Part shown: positions 22,381 through 34,347 of the stretch, in pieces | Layout of the letters: the number at the start of each line of letters is the position of its first letter | Numbering within the stretch: the stretch's first letter is position 1 | Source of the DNA: Unio delphinus | Lineage: Eukaryota > Mollusca > Bivalvia > Unionida > Unionidae | Direction of reading: 5' to 3' | Assembly: GCA_029339505.1 (NCBI GenBank) | Contig: JAQISU010000036.1 | Coordinates: forward strand, 464,501-528,500 | DNA length: 64,000 nt | The notes under the pieces: generated by a model | What the model saw: only the letters and a program-made list of their open reading frames with translations | What the model was told of the DNA's origin: nothing | Databases searched by the model: none | Program-made: the position numbers and the translations under genes

Positions 22381-24569
22381 ATTAGATGCTGGTAATTTAT
22401 TAGTGGTATAATCATCTAAATTTTCTTTAGTGTCAAAATTTAAGTACAATGTTTATTCTTATTGTGATATCCAGGGAGTGATATGAATAGTTAAGAATTT
22501 TGGAGTTTAGAAGATAATTGTTTTGCCACATTGAGTAAAGAGGGAAGTGTTAACATATGGGAAAGTTCGCAAAAGTAATATTGGTGTAATCATAATTGGG
22601 GTAAGAGCGAGAGGGAATCCTATGAAGCCGGATATAATATTATAGTACAGAACATCGTTATTTTGTTGCTATGCAGAAGGAAGTAATGTTTCAATCAAAA
22701 TTTACTGTAACATCATCCATTTGTTTTAATTTTCATACGTACACTATATATATATATATATATATATATTTCACAGGTAAGGACCAAAACGCTCAAGATG
22801 CTCCGTATATCATCGTCTGATTTTACAGGCAGTGTTGCTAATAGTACTGTAACCATATCTATGGACAAGGCACGATAGCTATGTGCCAGTATGTTGACTG
22901 TACCCAGAGCCATCAAAGGAATTAATCCGTCCCTATATGTATAAACTACAAGTTACGTATTGATATGTTCCAGGGTATAAATGCCTTTCTGTTATAGCCC
23001 AGACAATACGTACAAAGTGTCACCATTCAGTGAAATGTACCAAAGAATATTGATGTGAGCTATAGTGTAGAGGTATATCACAATTACGAAAGATGTTAGA
23101 TGGAACATAAAGCTCCTCTTTATCTTTTTATTTGAAAGATAAATAAAACAATATTGGACAGAGGGTTTGATTGCATAATGTTTTGCTTGATTTGATGATG
23201 GCAGAGTAAAAGTAGAACAAAAAAAAAAACTATATTTACAACAACAAGAACAACAACTGCATCTTCGTTTAACCGTTTCGTTTTGATGGAAGAGTAATCA
23301 GATTGAAGCGTGTTTATGTCATCCATCTAATAGCAGCTTTCATCGTCCTATATCAAATAAACAACACAATGAAATGTGTATTGCATTTCTCGTGGTTACT
23401 GGGTTATTTTCACACAACACAATATATACTGTCTTTCTTGTAATTATTCGTGGCATAGAACTGAATGTTGCATTGTATATCATTTTTCAAGTTAGCTGTC
23501 TCTAAACAAATACAAGGCGGTTAATAGCTTCATTATATCACTGCAAATGTTTGTATCGTGTTAGAATTCATTTTTCAGCCACATAGACAATTCATATACT
23601 GTAAATACTCCGTCCTTCATAAATGGATTTGTATAAATAGACTGACAATACCCCTTTATCACCGATTTCCTTGCAATCACAGGTCCTTCTTTTGTAGGAA
23701 AACATACTGTCTTCAATGTATATATTTTAGCATAGATCTCACGGAGGATTCCATCTGTTTCACAAATACGGAAATATGTATGCGACTGGAGAAGTAATTT
23801 AAAAGTCACTGATTTCTTTCTGTTGATGCTTAACTAACTGCAAGAGTTCAACCGCGGGAATTCTTTTAGTCACACATAACTTCTGCAAAGCGAAAGTGAT
23901 TTAGTTTGCCTTGGTGAATAAACTATTTATCCGTGCTCGTTAATGGGCATATTGACTTGGACACTAGCAGTTGAGAAACCTTTTTCTCCTATATTACCCC
24001 TAGAAGTTACTTGTGCAATGGCCGTTAATGAATTTTCTATATAACACGTTTTTGATGCGTTAATGTGTAGTATAAGTAGTAGTCGTGTAGATCTGCCTAA
24101 AAGTTAACTTCGCAAATATTACACATTCTTTCACCGTCATACTAACGCATTCAATTCTTTGAGAAGACTTCGATTAATTTTTGGTTGGCTATTTATAATT
24201 TTTAATTGGTGTGCATTTACACATATCAATCAGAAAAAGGAATTTGTAATCTACATACATAATAAATGAAGTTTTCATTGACTTTTCCAATGCCCTATCA
24301 CATATCATTTTACATCCATTGTGAAAATAACCTCGCTGTTTTTTACTCATTAACCTGTAATCCCAGACTCAAGTATATCATTGTCGGTAGATAATTATAA
24401 TGCAGTATTGCTGCTTTTCAAATTAGCATAACTAGAATATCATCGGTAAATGTATTCATTTGCAGGTTCTAGCCAATAAACGACATACTCTTTAGCGTTT
24501 ACAAATGGCATACAAGATTAGTATTAATCATGTAAGTTACATAGTATGTTTAAGAGGATTTATATGTGT
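22381..24569. other. Gene-free AT-rich DNA
   Basis: An (AT)n tract of 12 units lies at 22746-22769. No coding or RNA feature is supported; overlapping frames at 23558-23809 on both strands show no family resemblance. Confidence 0.6.
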
Positions 24570-25474
24570 TGTTACGTGTTTAGGCTCTTACAAAACGTAT
24601 CAACACAAAGTGAAGACAACAAGCTTTATTAAATTTAACAAACCATTTCTCAATGGAAAAACAAGGTAACGGTGAGAAAACAAATTATGGTTCTTTCAAT
24701 CAAATCCAAAATCAATCTTAGAATAATCCAAGAATTAAAACTAGACGTTACTAATAAAAGTGATAATGAAACTGAGTTCGAATTCCGATGAAATTATAAA
24801 ATGGAAGGTGATGTATGCTGTGATCAGCGTCGTATTGATGTGTACACATTTCTTTATTGAATCACATAAATACTATTCTAGTGTTTGAATTCTGTGTAAA
24901 TTTCGATAACTGTCCTTGTCCACGAACTAATTTAAAACATGTATTTCCAAAAATAAAATCATCTCTTGGGATGCAAATGATTTGAAGAAAAATAAAATAA
25001 TTAGCCTAAGACCAGGTCACACACTTCAATGTCTCGTGTTAAAACACAAGTGATTATTCTTTTTTAAAATCTGGCTGCGACGCAAAACAGATGCCCGTAT
25101 GTGTTACCGTCCTCTGGAAAAACCTAATGTATACATGCTTTTTGTTTCGTACTCCAAGTATGGTCTCGATTTCACTTTATAACTTTTACTCTGAGAAAGA
25201 ATTTAAAAAAATAAAAATGTTGTTTACTACAACTCTTATCGATTTCTGAATCAAGGTCTGTAACTAGGTCAGTATTAAATACAACTTTTTTACTATAAGT
25301 TGTTTTTAAAAACAAAACAGTCAGGTCAAACAGAACTGAAATGAATTTCCCGACATTGTCAGACCTAGTAAATAAAGTTACACTACAATAGCATGTAAAG
25401 GAATACAAGATTTAAAACAAATTAACTAACAAACAATTGAATTAAATCAAATATAAATTAAAATATACATAACA
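24570..25474 (-). mobile_element. Solo LTR, diverged relative of the 36848-42490 LTRs
   Basis: It starts TGTTACGTGTTTAGGCTC and ends AAATATACATAACA, matching in reverse the 3' LTR of the retrotransposon at 36848-42490. Shared internal phrases on the minus strand include AACAAGCTT near the start, GAGTTCGAATTCC...AAATGGAAGGTGATG in the middle, and ACAAACAATTG...ATATAAATTAAAATATAC at the end. At 905 bp it is somewhat longer than the 800-bp LTR. No convincing target duplication and no internal coding region. Confidence 0.7.
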
Positions 25475-25572
25475 TTTTAACATTATGTTTATCTTCAGAT
25501 GACTTTCCTCAACCTCATAAGGCCATTTATCTGTGGAAGAATTATTTTTCTTCTGATCCAAACAGTGAATGT

Positions 25573-25576
<4 letters not shown>

Positions 25577-25655
<79 letters not shown>
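25577..25655. repeat. (TA)n microsatellite
   Basis: About 39 TA units. Tyr-Ile frames across it on both strands are artefacts. Confidence 0.95.
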
Positions 25656-25657
<2 letters not shown>

Positions 25658-25920
25658 ATCTCTATTGATCTCTGGTTTTTTTTCAAAGCATTTGTTAATA
25701 TTTTCAAAAGGCATCATGTTTGTCTTGAAATTATCATCGTTGAGATTCCGCACGTGTTGTCAAAAAGTCTTAGACCCACTAACCTTCAGCTGTGAAAATA
25801 ATCTGAATCTTCTCTTCAAAACAACATCATTTAGTTTTCAAATATATCCAATTCAAAATAGTTTCCAAATGATAACTACAGTCCATCAATAGTCGGTATA
25901 TACGTTAGCATTCGATCTGG

Positions 25921-25967
25921 TTTGTGTTCACCGATATATTGATAAGCAGAAACGACTCACAGCCCGA
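25921..25967. repeat. Exact 47-bp dispersed repeat, copy 1
   Basis: TTTGTGTTCACCGATATATT and the 27 bases after it recur identically at 27004-27050. Sequence on either side is unrelated between the copies. It is too short and unstructured to assign to an element type. Confidence 0.85.
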
Positions 25968-27003
25968 TAAACCACACATGGCAGTGTTATGTATTTTCGA
26001 TTCCAACCGTTATGTGACTTACCAGATAAACGCAGCGATCTGTTAAAGGGACATCATTTTAGTTCTGTCTCACATAAATGACATGTTAAAATGTCTTCGT
26101 TTGTAAAACACACTGGATCATATTGTGCTGGTCTCGGTTCATCTTAAACTGACACTGCTTTTATCTGCAAATTCTGTTCGAATGTTTCAGCGCAATTGTT
26201 CTTTAAACTGTTTGCCAATAGTCCTTTTTGTACAGATTTGTTGAATAATTACGAAGCAAAGAGCCTTTACATGATTCGTAGCTTGGATATTCTCTCATTT
26301 ATTATAACTCTCTTTACAAGTGTATAATGGTTTACGATAGTTGATATTACAAAACAGAATGTCCAAAACTTTTATGTATTGATGGTGGCTATTTACAAAT
26401 TAAAATGCAACTAAACAGATACATTACTTATTCATCTAATCTTGATGTACATCCAATTTAGTTTTATTTTAAAATGACTGAAACTCTTCTTGAGAAAGCT
26501 AATTTTTCTAGAGTATTTGATTATATGAAATGTAACAAAGCTTAACAACTCCCTTGTTCGACAATAATTATATTTGTCTCCATGGAGAGAAAAAATTACA
26601 TGTCAATATAATGTCTTCTTCGACAGTGTGTCTCTCAAATTTGCTTTATGTGACTGAGTTTTTTTTTGTTTATACTCATTTTAGATATTACAAACAGCGT
26701 CTTTTGTGTTGTACCGCAATGGAACTAATGTTATCACTAGTCAATAATTCACCTGATCTATAAAGATGGTATTTCACAGGAGTAAAACAAAATCAATTGC
26801 ATTACAAAGTCATCCATAATCCTTGCTGTGAACATTAAAGCATGCGTATTGTTCATTGTCTATTTGATATGTCAATTTTTCATCTTTTTTTCACGGATTA
26901 GCATATATGATAATAAATACTCTATTCCGAATTACCAATATTTATAAAGACATATTTTCTGATAACCATTTTAGTTATCCATTTTTTTTTTTTTCATTTC
27001 TGT
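25968..27003. other. Gene-free DNA between the 47-bp copies
   Basis: No coding or RNA feature that I can support. Confidence 0.55.
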
Positions 27004-27050
27004 TTTGTGTTCACCGATATATTGATAAGCAGAAACGACTCACAGCCCGA
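27004..27050. repeat. Exact 47-bp dispersed repeat, copy 2
   Basis: Identical to 25921-25967, 1083 bp away, same orientation. Identity in otherwise unrelated flanks implies a recent copy or conversion event. Confidence 0.85.
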
Positions 27051-29274
27051 AAAAATAAGAAACAGATAATTTATAACGCCCATCCACTGTGATACTAACC
27101 GCTAAAGAATCAATGTTATCTTTTGTTCTATTACTTGTGTAATCTAGCCTGAACTTTGGAGAACCAAAATCTCTATTCTCAAAACTTGTATTCGTTATCC
27201 CCAATGTATGATTGTAACTAAGAACGCACCTTAAAATGTTGAGTTTGTTTAATTATTTATTCCAGTGGGGAGTAAGGTATTATCTGGTTCCTTAAGGGAC
27301 GATCAGTATTTCCAAGTGTTTAATTAAAGTCTTCCAATGACAAAAAACACTTTTACTTCATGTTTATAGTCTTCTGAAAATGGGTGTAGGCAGCTGTCCA
27401 ATCTATTGGTGGTGAAATATGCTGTTTCAACTGAGAGAGAGTTTATTGGATTAATTTAAGTTCATGTGAGAAAGTCAATCTTTAATAAATACAGAAACAT
27501 ATGACAACTAGTTTCAGATAAATATATCCGGTTATGCAAATGTTCTCTGGACTAACCACGTGACATTTTATTATTAGAACATAAAACAGAATATAAGCAT
27601 GACAAGTATTCACACTGCATTGATAATTTTACATTTCATATGATCTCTTAACTAGATTTTGATCAACATCTTACTTTGGATCAATTAGAACCTGGTCGAA
27701 GTCACAATTATGTTTATAATAATAATTTTTGTTGTACTTTACATCGTTGGAATCAGAATATAATTTATTTGTACTAGTGTGTCCTAATTATTCCGACCGA
27801 TGAACAATAAATATCCCTCATATTTTGTGGCCGTGGCCATTGTTCATGACGTCACAATTGTTGTACTACTCAAGAGATGTCCTTTAAAAATTATCTCAAT
27901 TAATTAATCTATTAGAAAATATATTAAGCAATTGAATAATCTGTATGTATTCTTTAAATGCTCCAAATATAAAGGAAAATATGTTGTTTATATTCTTTAG
28001 AATTCTGCAATAAAGTTTGTTTTCTGTAAGCTATTTGTCTTTTCTATTCAACTAGTTTGAAGTTTAGTAAACCTGACGGATTCGTTGTAAAGAACACAAT
28101 GAATGTCGAAGTAACTGAAAAATGTCATAAAGATTGTTAGAAAAAGAAGTGGTAATACGAACGATTGTAAAATAAGAGACAAACACAGTTCTACAATGTC
28201 CAATGTAACGTTCGACAGTGAAATATTTAGATACACTTCGGTCGTGTGGGTGAGAATGGAATAATGGGCCGCAATCTTTTCAGAATTGAATTAGCAATTT
28301 CTGAAAGATTGGCAAACTTTGCACAAATATACCTCTGACGTAATATCGTATTTCTCTATTCGTTCAAAGCGGTTTGTTATTTAATAAATTTATGACCCTA
28401 ACATGGTGAAATAACACACTATTGCTTGACGAAATCATAGTATGATTTTACATTGATACTAAACAACGTAAGCACTTAATGAAAGATCAAATAAACCCCA
28501 GTTGAAAAAAATGTTTTAAAGAACAGAAATGGCTAAAACACAACAATCTTCCGCTTGAAATAATATTAATCGATTGCAAACAGTTGTGTCTAAGTTACAG
28601 AAAAAGTAAAAAAATTCCAATACAAATTCTTTGTATTCAAAGCATGCAATGTGTCTCTCTTCTACATATTACAGTTGAAAAACTCTTCAACGTTTGTTTT
28701 AGCCGCTTTATTCAGCAAGTATCTTAATTTTAATGGGACATATATCTGGTTTTAATCGCCTCGATCTGTACGGTTTGTCGGTTCTTTCGAAACAGGCTAA
28801 TGGTTTGGAAGTAAAGGTCAATAAAGCGATGACGTTGAAAACCTGGTAGATGCGTAAGATACATTTGATTTGGAAGCATTGATCAATACAGTTATGAGGT
28901 TGAAAACCACCTAGTGGATACACACTGGATGGGCTTAATCGTACGGTTCACTCATACATTAGATTAATTATAACTTATTATATTATTGACAGGAAAGAGA
29001 GAGCTTAAAGTAAATCTAATCTGAATGATGATTGGTACTCTAGCTAGATGATTTTATTACAATTCTCGTCGACAGTATGTACGTTAACAATATCCAATTA
29101 ACCTGACTTAGTCTGGCTTAAATTATCCCGGCTTAAATCTATGGTTTATTTTGATGTTTCAGTGTGCGTCGCGATTATCTCATGGAATATATAGCAAGAG
29201 TGAGGTAACGGCAAGTGACATGCGTTTGAAACAAGTGACACGAGGAAAGGTAAGAGTACACAAATAAAGGTAAG
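27051..29274. other. Gene-free AT-rich DNA
   Basis: No supportable gene. Short frames at 28048-28236 and 28708-28923 (minus) show no family features. Confidence 0.6.
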
Positions 29275-29504
29275 ACATGATAATATATAGAAGGTATACG
29301 GCCCAGACATGTTATTTTTCAAGAAGGCATACGGCCATGACCTAATAATAAATAGAAAGTGTACGGCCAAGACATGATATTATATAGAACATATACGGCC
29401 AAGATATGAGATTATATAGAAAGTATACGGACAAGACATGATATTATGAATAAACTTTACGGCCAAGATATGAAAATAAATGGAAGGTATACGGCCAAGA
29501 CATC
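29275..29504. repeat. ~32-bp minisatellite, left part (TATACGGCCAAGACATGATA)
   Basis: About seven diverged units of TATACGGCCAAGACATGATA plus TTATATAGAAAG. The array stops in mid-unit at the 5' LTR at 29505 and resumes beyond the 3' LTR at 34348, so the retrotransposon landed inside it. Confidence 0.85.
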
Positions 29505-29874
29505 TGTTCCCGTCATGAATGCTTAATATTTCTCTCCAATTTATTTTATAATTATTGATTACGACATGAGGGATAGCGTATCTATGGCAGTTTTAGTATA
29601 AAGGATTTTAAGCGATCATAAATGGTAATGCTAGAAACAAATACTACCTTGTTCACATCTGATACTGATAAAGATTCTGACCGATAGCAGTTGGACTCGT
29701 ATTTTGACATCACTGTGGTTTTGATAAGCTATTGCCCCGGTGTGTGTACAACTACCGATTTGTTCTTTGTATAGGGCAGCCGTATTGAGCCCTAGCTTGG
29801 GCGAACATTAGAAATATGCTGAGAATCTACTTATTGTTGGATGTTATTGTTTGCAACTTTTGGACCCGGCAAGA
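29505..29874 (+). repeat. 5' LTR
   Basis: Starts TGTTCCCGTCATGAA and aligns along its length with 33974-34347: shared phrases include TAGAAACAAATACTACC, ATCTGATACTGATAA and TGTTGGATGTTATTGTTTGC. The end (CCCGGCAAGA) corresponds to CCACGTAACA of the 3' copy, so the 5' terminal inverted bases are eroded. Confidence 0.75.
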
Positions 29875-30289
29875 ATGCTGGTGGCAGCGATGGAATAGCA
29901 ACGTCGTTGGAAATTTGACAGTAACATTGACAGACCACAATTACCAAAGTTGTTTCTGAGTAGTGTAGCCTCAAATTCATATTGTATATACGCTGACTTT
30001 GTGTGTATGATTTCTGTACATCCAAGTATAAACATAATAAGGATTTAAATTGAGATCTAAAGTAACGTTATTGATGAGGAAGTAGGAACGACTGTCGAGA
30101 AGCACATCATTGCAAGTGACACAACCAGATGGAAAGAGCAAATGAATTTGATGCAATTTATATATACCATATGACATGGAAATAGAGAAAGATCATAAAA
30201 TAAGAAAACTAAAGAAAATATAGCAAACAAAACACATCCAAAGACACCAACAAGCAAACCGAATATGACCAGTTGCAGTTAGAGAACGA

Positions 30290-31035
30290 ATGCGCAATTG
30301 AGAGACAAAAATAAGACCTTGAACGGGAGAAGTTGCAAATGGAGAACAATTTTAATTTTAAGAAGCTGGAGTTAGAGATAGACAGAGTAAAATATCTAAA
30401 TGACGTCGATAAAAGAATGACAGCCTACCATTCAAAGTCAAATTTCAAACTTAGACTATCTCATAATCTGATGCCGTGTATATTCATGCAAAATGGGGTA
30501 AAGAAATGAAAACCGTGGAACTGAGAACTTTGCTAACAGGGGAGGCAAGAGAGGTAGCAGAGCAAACAAGCAGACGCTATGTGGAGCTACGAAAGGCCCT
30601 GATAAATAGGTTTGGGAGAAAATCTCACGAATATGTTATGAATTTAGCAGTTAGAAGGGATGCTAGCGAAATATGCAAAGGTATAATGACACGTATAGAG
30701 CAGTAATTAACACCGTTCATTGATAGTCGTTATCCACATTGATGTTTAGCAGATGAGTACTTCTTGCAGACTCTCCCGCCAGTGAAGGCCCAGTCGATAA
30801 TGCACAATAAGTGCAATGGGTCTGTTGACGATGCTGTTGAGGAATATGTTTTACCAATCATTGACAGCAAGTTCGACCATGAGCGCTGCCGACAGCAAGC
30901 AAATAACAAAGCATCGATTTCACCTCAGTCCAAGAAACCTAGTGTGTAGAACAAACCTTTAGATACAAAATGTGTTTTAAATGTGACCTGAACGGTCATG
31001 TTTTCCGTGATTATCTCTGCAGAAATAGATAAAAT
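30290..31035 (+). pseudogene. gag pseudogene (capsid plus zinc knuckle)
   Basis: A charged N-terminal region (LEREKLQMENNFNFKKLELE) leads to a capsid-like stretch (ELRTLLTGEAREVAEQTS ... LINRFGRKSHEYVMNL) and a C-terminal CCHC-type knuckle, CFKCDLNGHVFRDYLC, at about 30974-31021 with one residue more than usual between His and the last Cys. Gag would form the particle and bind RNA. Stops and frameshifts occur near 30320, 30475, 30705 and 30948. Confidence 0.65.
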
Positions 31036-31099
31036 CAAGCTACTCACTTTTTCGAACACGCCAATGGTGACAGGTTAATAATTGTATCGTTAACAGTTA

Positions 31100-31360
31100 A
31101 CAAGTATTGTTTGTGAAAGATACAGGTTCATAAATCTACTTAATACATAGTGGCCTTCCTGATACGTCATGTATCCTTGAAGGGCATAACCTGACACTCT
31201 ACGTCGCCATTGAACAGCCTTTTGAGGCGAAATTAGCCATAGTAAAAAAAGACACGCCTTACCACCAGGATCATGTCCAGGTTGGACTGTTATCTGACCT
31301 GGCAGCACAAGCGCTGCTGGGTATGGATATTTTACGTAGGAAAACAGGGACTATGGTAGT
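31100..31360 (+). pseudogene. Aspartic protease pseudogene
   Basis: The catalytic motif appears as VKDTGS followed at once by a stop. Downstream the same frame is open with LPDTSCILEGHNLTLYVAI, DHVQVGLLSDL and AQALLGMDIL, the last matching the conserved LLG-D end of retropepsins. The enzyme would cut Gag-Pol. It is dead because of the stop beside the active site. Confidence 0.65.
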
Positions 31361-31399
31361 AACAAAGATGCAGGCAAAGCGGAAGAAAGTGAAAGAAAG

Positions 31400-31943
31400 G
31401 CTGAAAGTGAAGCAGAAGGCGTGGACAATTACATTTTCTGGGAGCATAGAATTTTAAAACGCAAGTGGAAGACGTCGGATGGAGCAAAATATGAATCATG
31501 ATAGTTCTGCCAAAACAGTTACGTCAAGCAGTGGTGCTGCCTGAGCACGATTGACATCTTGCTGGTCATTTAGGAAAGACGAAAACATAGGCAAGAAAAA
31601 TAACTGCGTTTTATTGGCCAGGAATTTTTGACGATATTCAGAGGCACTGTCAGGAGAAAACTTTAATGGTATGTCTAACAATTGTATCTAACTCTTTGTA
31701 AGATTGAGATGGACAGAGTATTACATGAAAGTTAAATCATGGTACGAAAAACATACTAAAAAAATGGAACTAAAGCAGGAAGATGAGGTTCTTGTTTTGC
31801 TTCCATCTGATGCATCGAAGGTGAAAACTCACTGGAATGGACCTCCTCGTGTCATTCGTAAAGTCAATGACGTTAATGAAAATATTAATGTTAGTAGTAG
31901 GCGAGGACAAGTAGCCTACAATATTAAAACATTACGTCAGTAG
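31400..31943 (+). pseudogene. Integrase pseudogene, catalytic core deleted
   Basis: The HHCC zinc-binding region is visible as VLPEHD-stop-HLAGHLGKTK and then ITAFYWPGIFDDIQRHC. Two stops lie inside it. The sequence then jumps to the C-terminal domain (WYEKHTKKMELKQEDEVLVL, HWNGPPRVIRKV), open from 31704 to 31943. The D,D35E core between them is absent. The important observation is its place between protease and RT. Confidence 0.7.
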
Positions 31944-31970
31944 AAGAGCGCAGTACTGTTATTAGCAACT

Positions 31971-32582
31971 GTGTGTGATCCGTTTAATGGAGTAGGCCGG
32001 ATTGACTTTACACTGACCAATATGGATAGTTTAGACGTAATCAGTCTGAATGTCAGACTGGCGGAAGGACAGCGAGAACAGGTACACACATTATGCTGTG
32101 AGTTTGAAGACGCACTAACTTCAAAACCAGGCAACACCTTGAGCACTCATAACAATCGAACTACAATAGACATTCCAGTCACGCAGAAACCCTATCTTAT
32201 TCGACATGCAAAATAGCGAAAGTCAGAGCTATAGTAGACGAAATGTTACGGCAAGAATTGATATGATTGTCGACAAACCCATGGAGTTCACCAAGTTTAC
32301 TTGTCTGTGACATTCTGTTGATTACAGAAACTCGAACAACACCACACTCTTTGATGCCTAAATACACCAAGAATAGACGAAAACTTTGAGAAGTTGGGAA
32401 ATGCAAAGTATATAAACAAACTCGACATAACTAAATGTCACTGGATGTTATTATTGTCTAAAGAAGCGCAGGAGAAAATCTGCTTTATGACACCCTTTGG
32501 AATTTACTGCTATTTTTTCCCGTATGAAAACTTTAACGCTACATTTCCCTGCTTGATGGACCTGTTGCTGTCGTACAGCTGA
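31971..32582 (+). pseudogene. Reverse transcriptase pseudogene, 5' part only
   Basis: The linker before RT contains EDALTSKPGNTLSTHNNRT and DIPVTQKPYLIRHA. After frame breaks the fingers/palm region appears: GNAKYINKLDITKCHWML (the LD-xTK-W segment) and QEKICFMTPFGIYCYFF (TPFG-Y). Sequence ends at CLMDLLLSYS, before the YxDD active site, where the block at 32585 begins. RNase H is absent. Confidence 0.7.
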
Positions 32583-32584
32583 TT

Positions 32585-33430
32585 TGATGTATACTTCTTT
32601 TAATTTAATATTATTTGTCAGTTTTAAAATATATTTTATTTTTTATTACATGTAAATTTATTCACTAAAGATGATGTTCTTTTCTCCAGAAAATCGGTTG
32701 AACATAAATTGATTTGGTAAGCAAGCAATGTTGACCTAAATCCTGACATTGATTCAAGGCCACCAACTACACGATTTTTTTAAAAAACATTCTTGGTTGT
32801 TCTCAAGGTCAAAATGGGACGAATGAAGTAAACAACTTTCTATTCTTGGAGTGGGAATGATTGGTTCTCGTCAGGGTAATGTTAGGAATGCGTGATATAA
32901 ACGACCACGCGACTCTTTTCCACTTTGTGATTTCGCAATTTGGAATTGTTTCTAAACTTTGTATTAGAATACGATATCATGTTTGTTTAGTGAAATATAA
33001 TTAGTTCTTTATATTATAGAGCTTTACAAATGAGGTTAAGTCATTTTATTTTGTTCTAGCTAGCTTTCTGAATCCATGTTAACATTTCTTAAATTAATTT
33101 TGATTTTGAAGGGATTAATTCGAATCTCTAGAAATATATGATGTGCCCATACGGAATTCTTGAACAAAGACAGTTTATCAAAATCTTTTTTGGCTTTCCA
33201 ACACCAATCTTGTGATTCAACAAGGAATTATCGATAGCCATAATACAGACTTCATCCTAAGTTATCGTCTTCCATCTTTGATTTTCGAATATGACTCAAA
33301 CTAAAATCTATTAGAACATTTCATTAATAAGACTTTGTGGATTATTCTTGAATTATTTTTGGATTTGATTCTTAGACCTGTAAGTTCTTTGATGATTTTA
33401 TTATTTATTGTGAGACCTAGAATGACCACC
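32585..33430 (+). mobile_element. Diverged solo LTR nested in the retrotransposon
   Basis: The block starts TGATGTATAC and shares, in order, several phrases with the 800-bp LTR at 41691-42490: ATTTGTCAG near the start, TGTTGACCT...CCTGAC in the first half, TCTTCCATCTT, GAATTATTTTTGGAT and TTTATT-GAGACCTA at the end. It sits where RT should continue, so it probably inserted there and recombined to a solo LTR. Ends are eroded and no target duplication was verified. Confidence 0.5.
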
Positions 33431-33973
33431 TTCCCGACCACCAACCTGCTAACCTGGCTAAGCCAAAACAAAATAAATAACCAACGGCTTCTGAGATGCT
33501 CCCTTTGTATGCAACCATAGGAGTTCACAATCAAGGACCGTCGGGGAGCAGATAATGCACATGATGGATTGTCACGTGATATTGTATAAGACTGCGTTTT
33601 AGTGTACCTTCTTGTTGGACGCGTCTGAATTAAGACCCATGTGATCATGTGTATTATATGTTGTGTACTAATTAAGTAATTTCGTAATGCAGATCAGTTA
33701 TATTTTAAGAGAATCCAAAATGTGTTTTTTTTTAAAAATATGTTATGCTAAATGCATTCTTCAGAATATGGAAATATTTAGCCAGTCATTGAATGCGCAA
33801 GTGTATATTATTTGATAGGACTCGAATTACAAGGGAGAGGCTAGAACGTTTACATTTCATGAAATAAGGTACATGCATAGAACTGTATACAGCCAAATAT
33901 AGACTATTCGATTGTGCTCATCTATCCTATATAATTGTGTTTGAAACATAAAGTTGTCTCTTAAGGTGGAATG

Positions 33974-34347
33974 TGTTGCCGTCATAGTAATGTAACATTT
34001 TCTGTCAATTTATTGTATTGATATTGATTATCTTTAAGACAAGAGGCATGGGAGTATATGGTAGTTTTAGTTCAAAGGTGTTTAAACATCAGATATGGTA
34101 ATGTTAGAACCAAATATTACCTAGTTCATATCTGATACTGATAACGATTCTGTCCCATAGGAGATGGAGTCTGTGTTTGCTATCCCTGTGGTTTTCATGA
34201 ATTATTGCATTGGTGTGTGTAAAACTACCACTTTGTTTTCTGTAAAGAGCAGTCGTCTTGAGGCCTAACTGTGATGAACATTCAAAATTTGCTCGGAATC
34301 TACTTTGTGTTGGATGTTATTGTTTGCAACGTTTGTACCACGTAACA
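33974..34347 (+). repeat. 3' LTR
   Basis: Starts TGTTGCCGTCATAG and ends CCACGTAACA, the TG...CA form. Homologous throughout to 29505-29874 but clearly diverged, so the insertion is old. A purine-rich AAGGTGGAA stretch precedes it as a polypurine-tract candidate. Confidence 0.75.

Larger units (their letters stand above)
29505..34347 (+). mobile_element. Gmr1-like LTR retrotransposon, badly decayed
   Basis: Two diverged LTRs of about 370 bp bound gag, protease, integrase and reverse transcriptase remnants in that order. Integrase before RT is the unusual order of the Gmr1-like branch of Ty3/gypsy elements. A primer-binding-site candidate (TGGTGGCAGCGATGG) begins at 29879. The integrase core and most of RT/RNase H are missing, and a second LTR-like block occupies 32585-33430. 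The element interrupts a 32-bp tandem array. Flanks ACATC and ATATG could be a decayed 5-bp target duplication. Confidence 0.75.
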
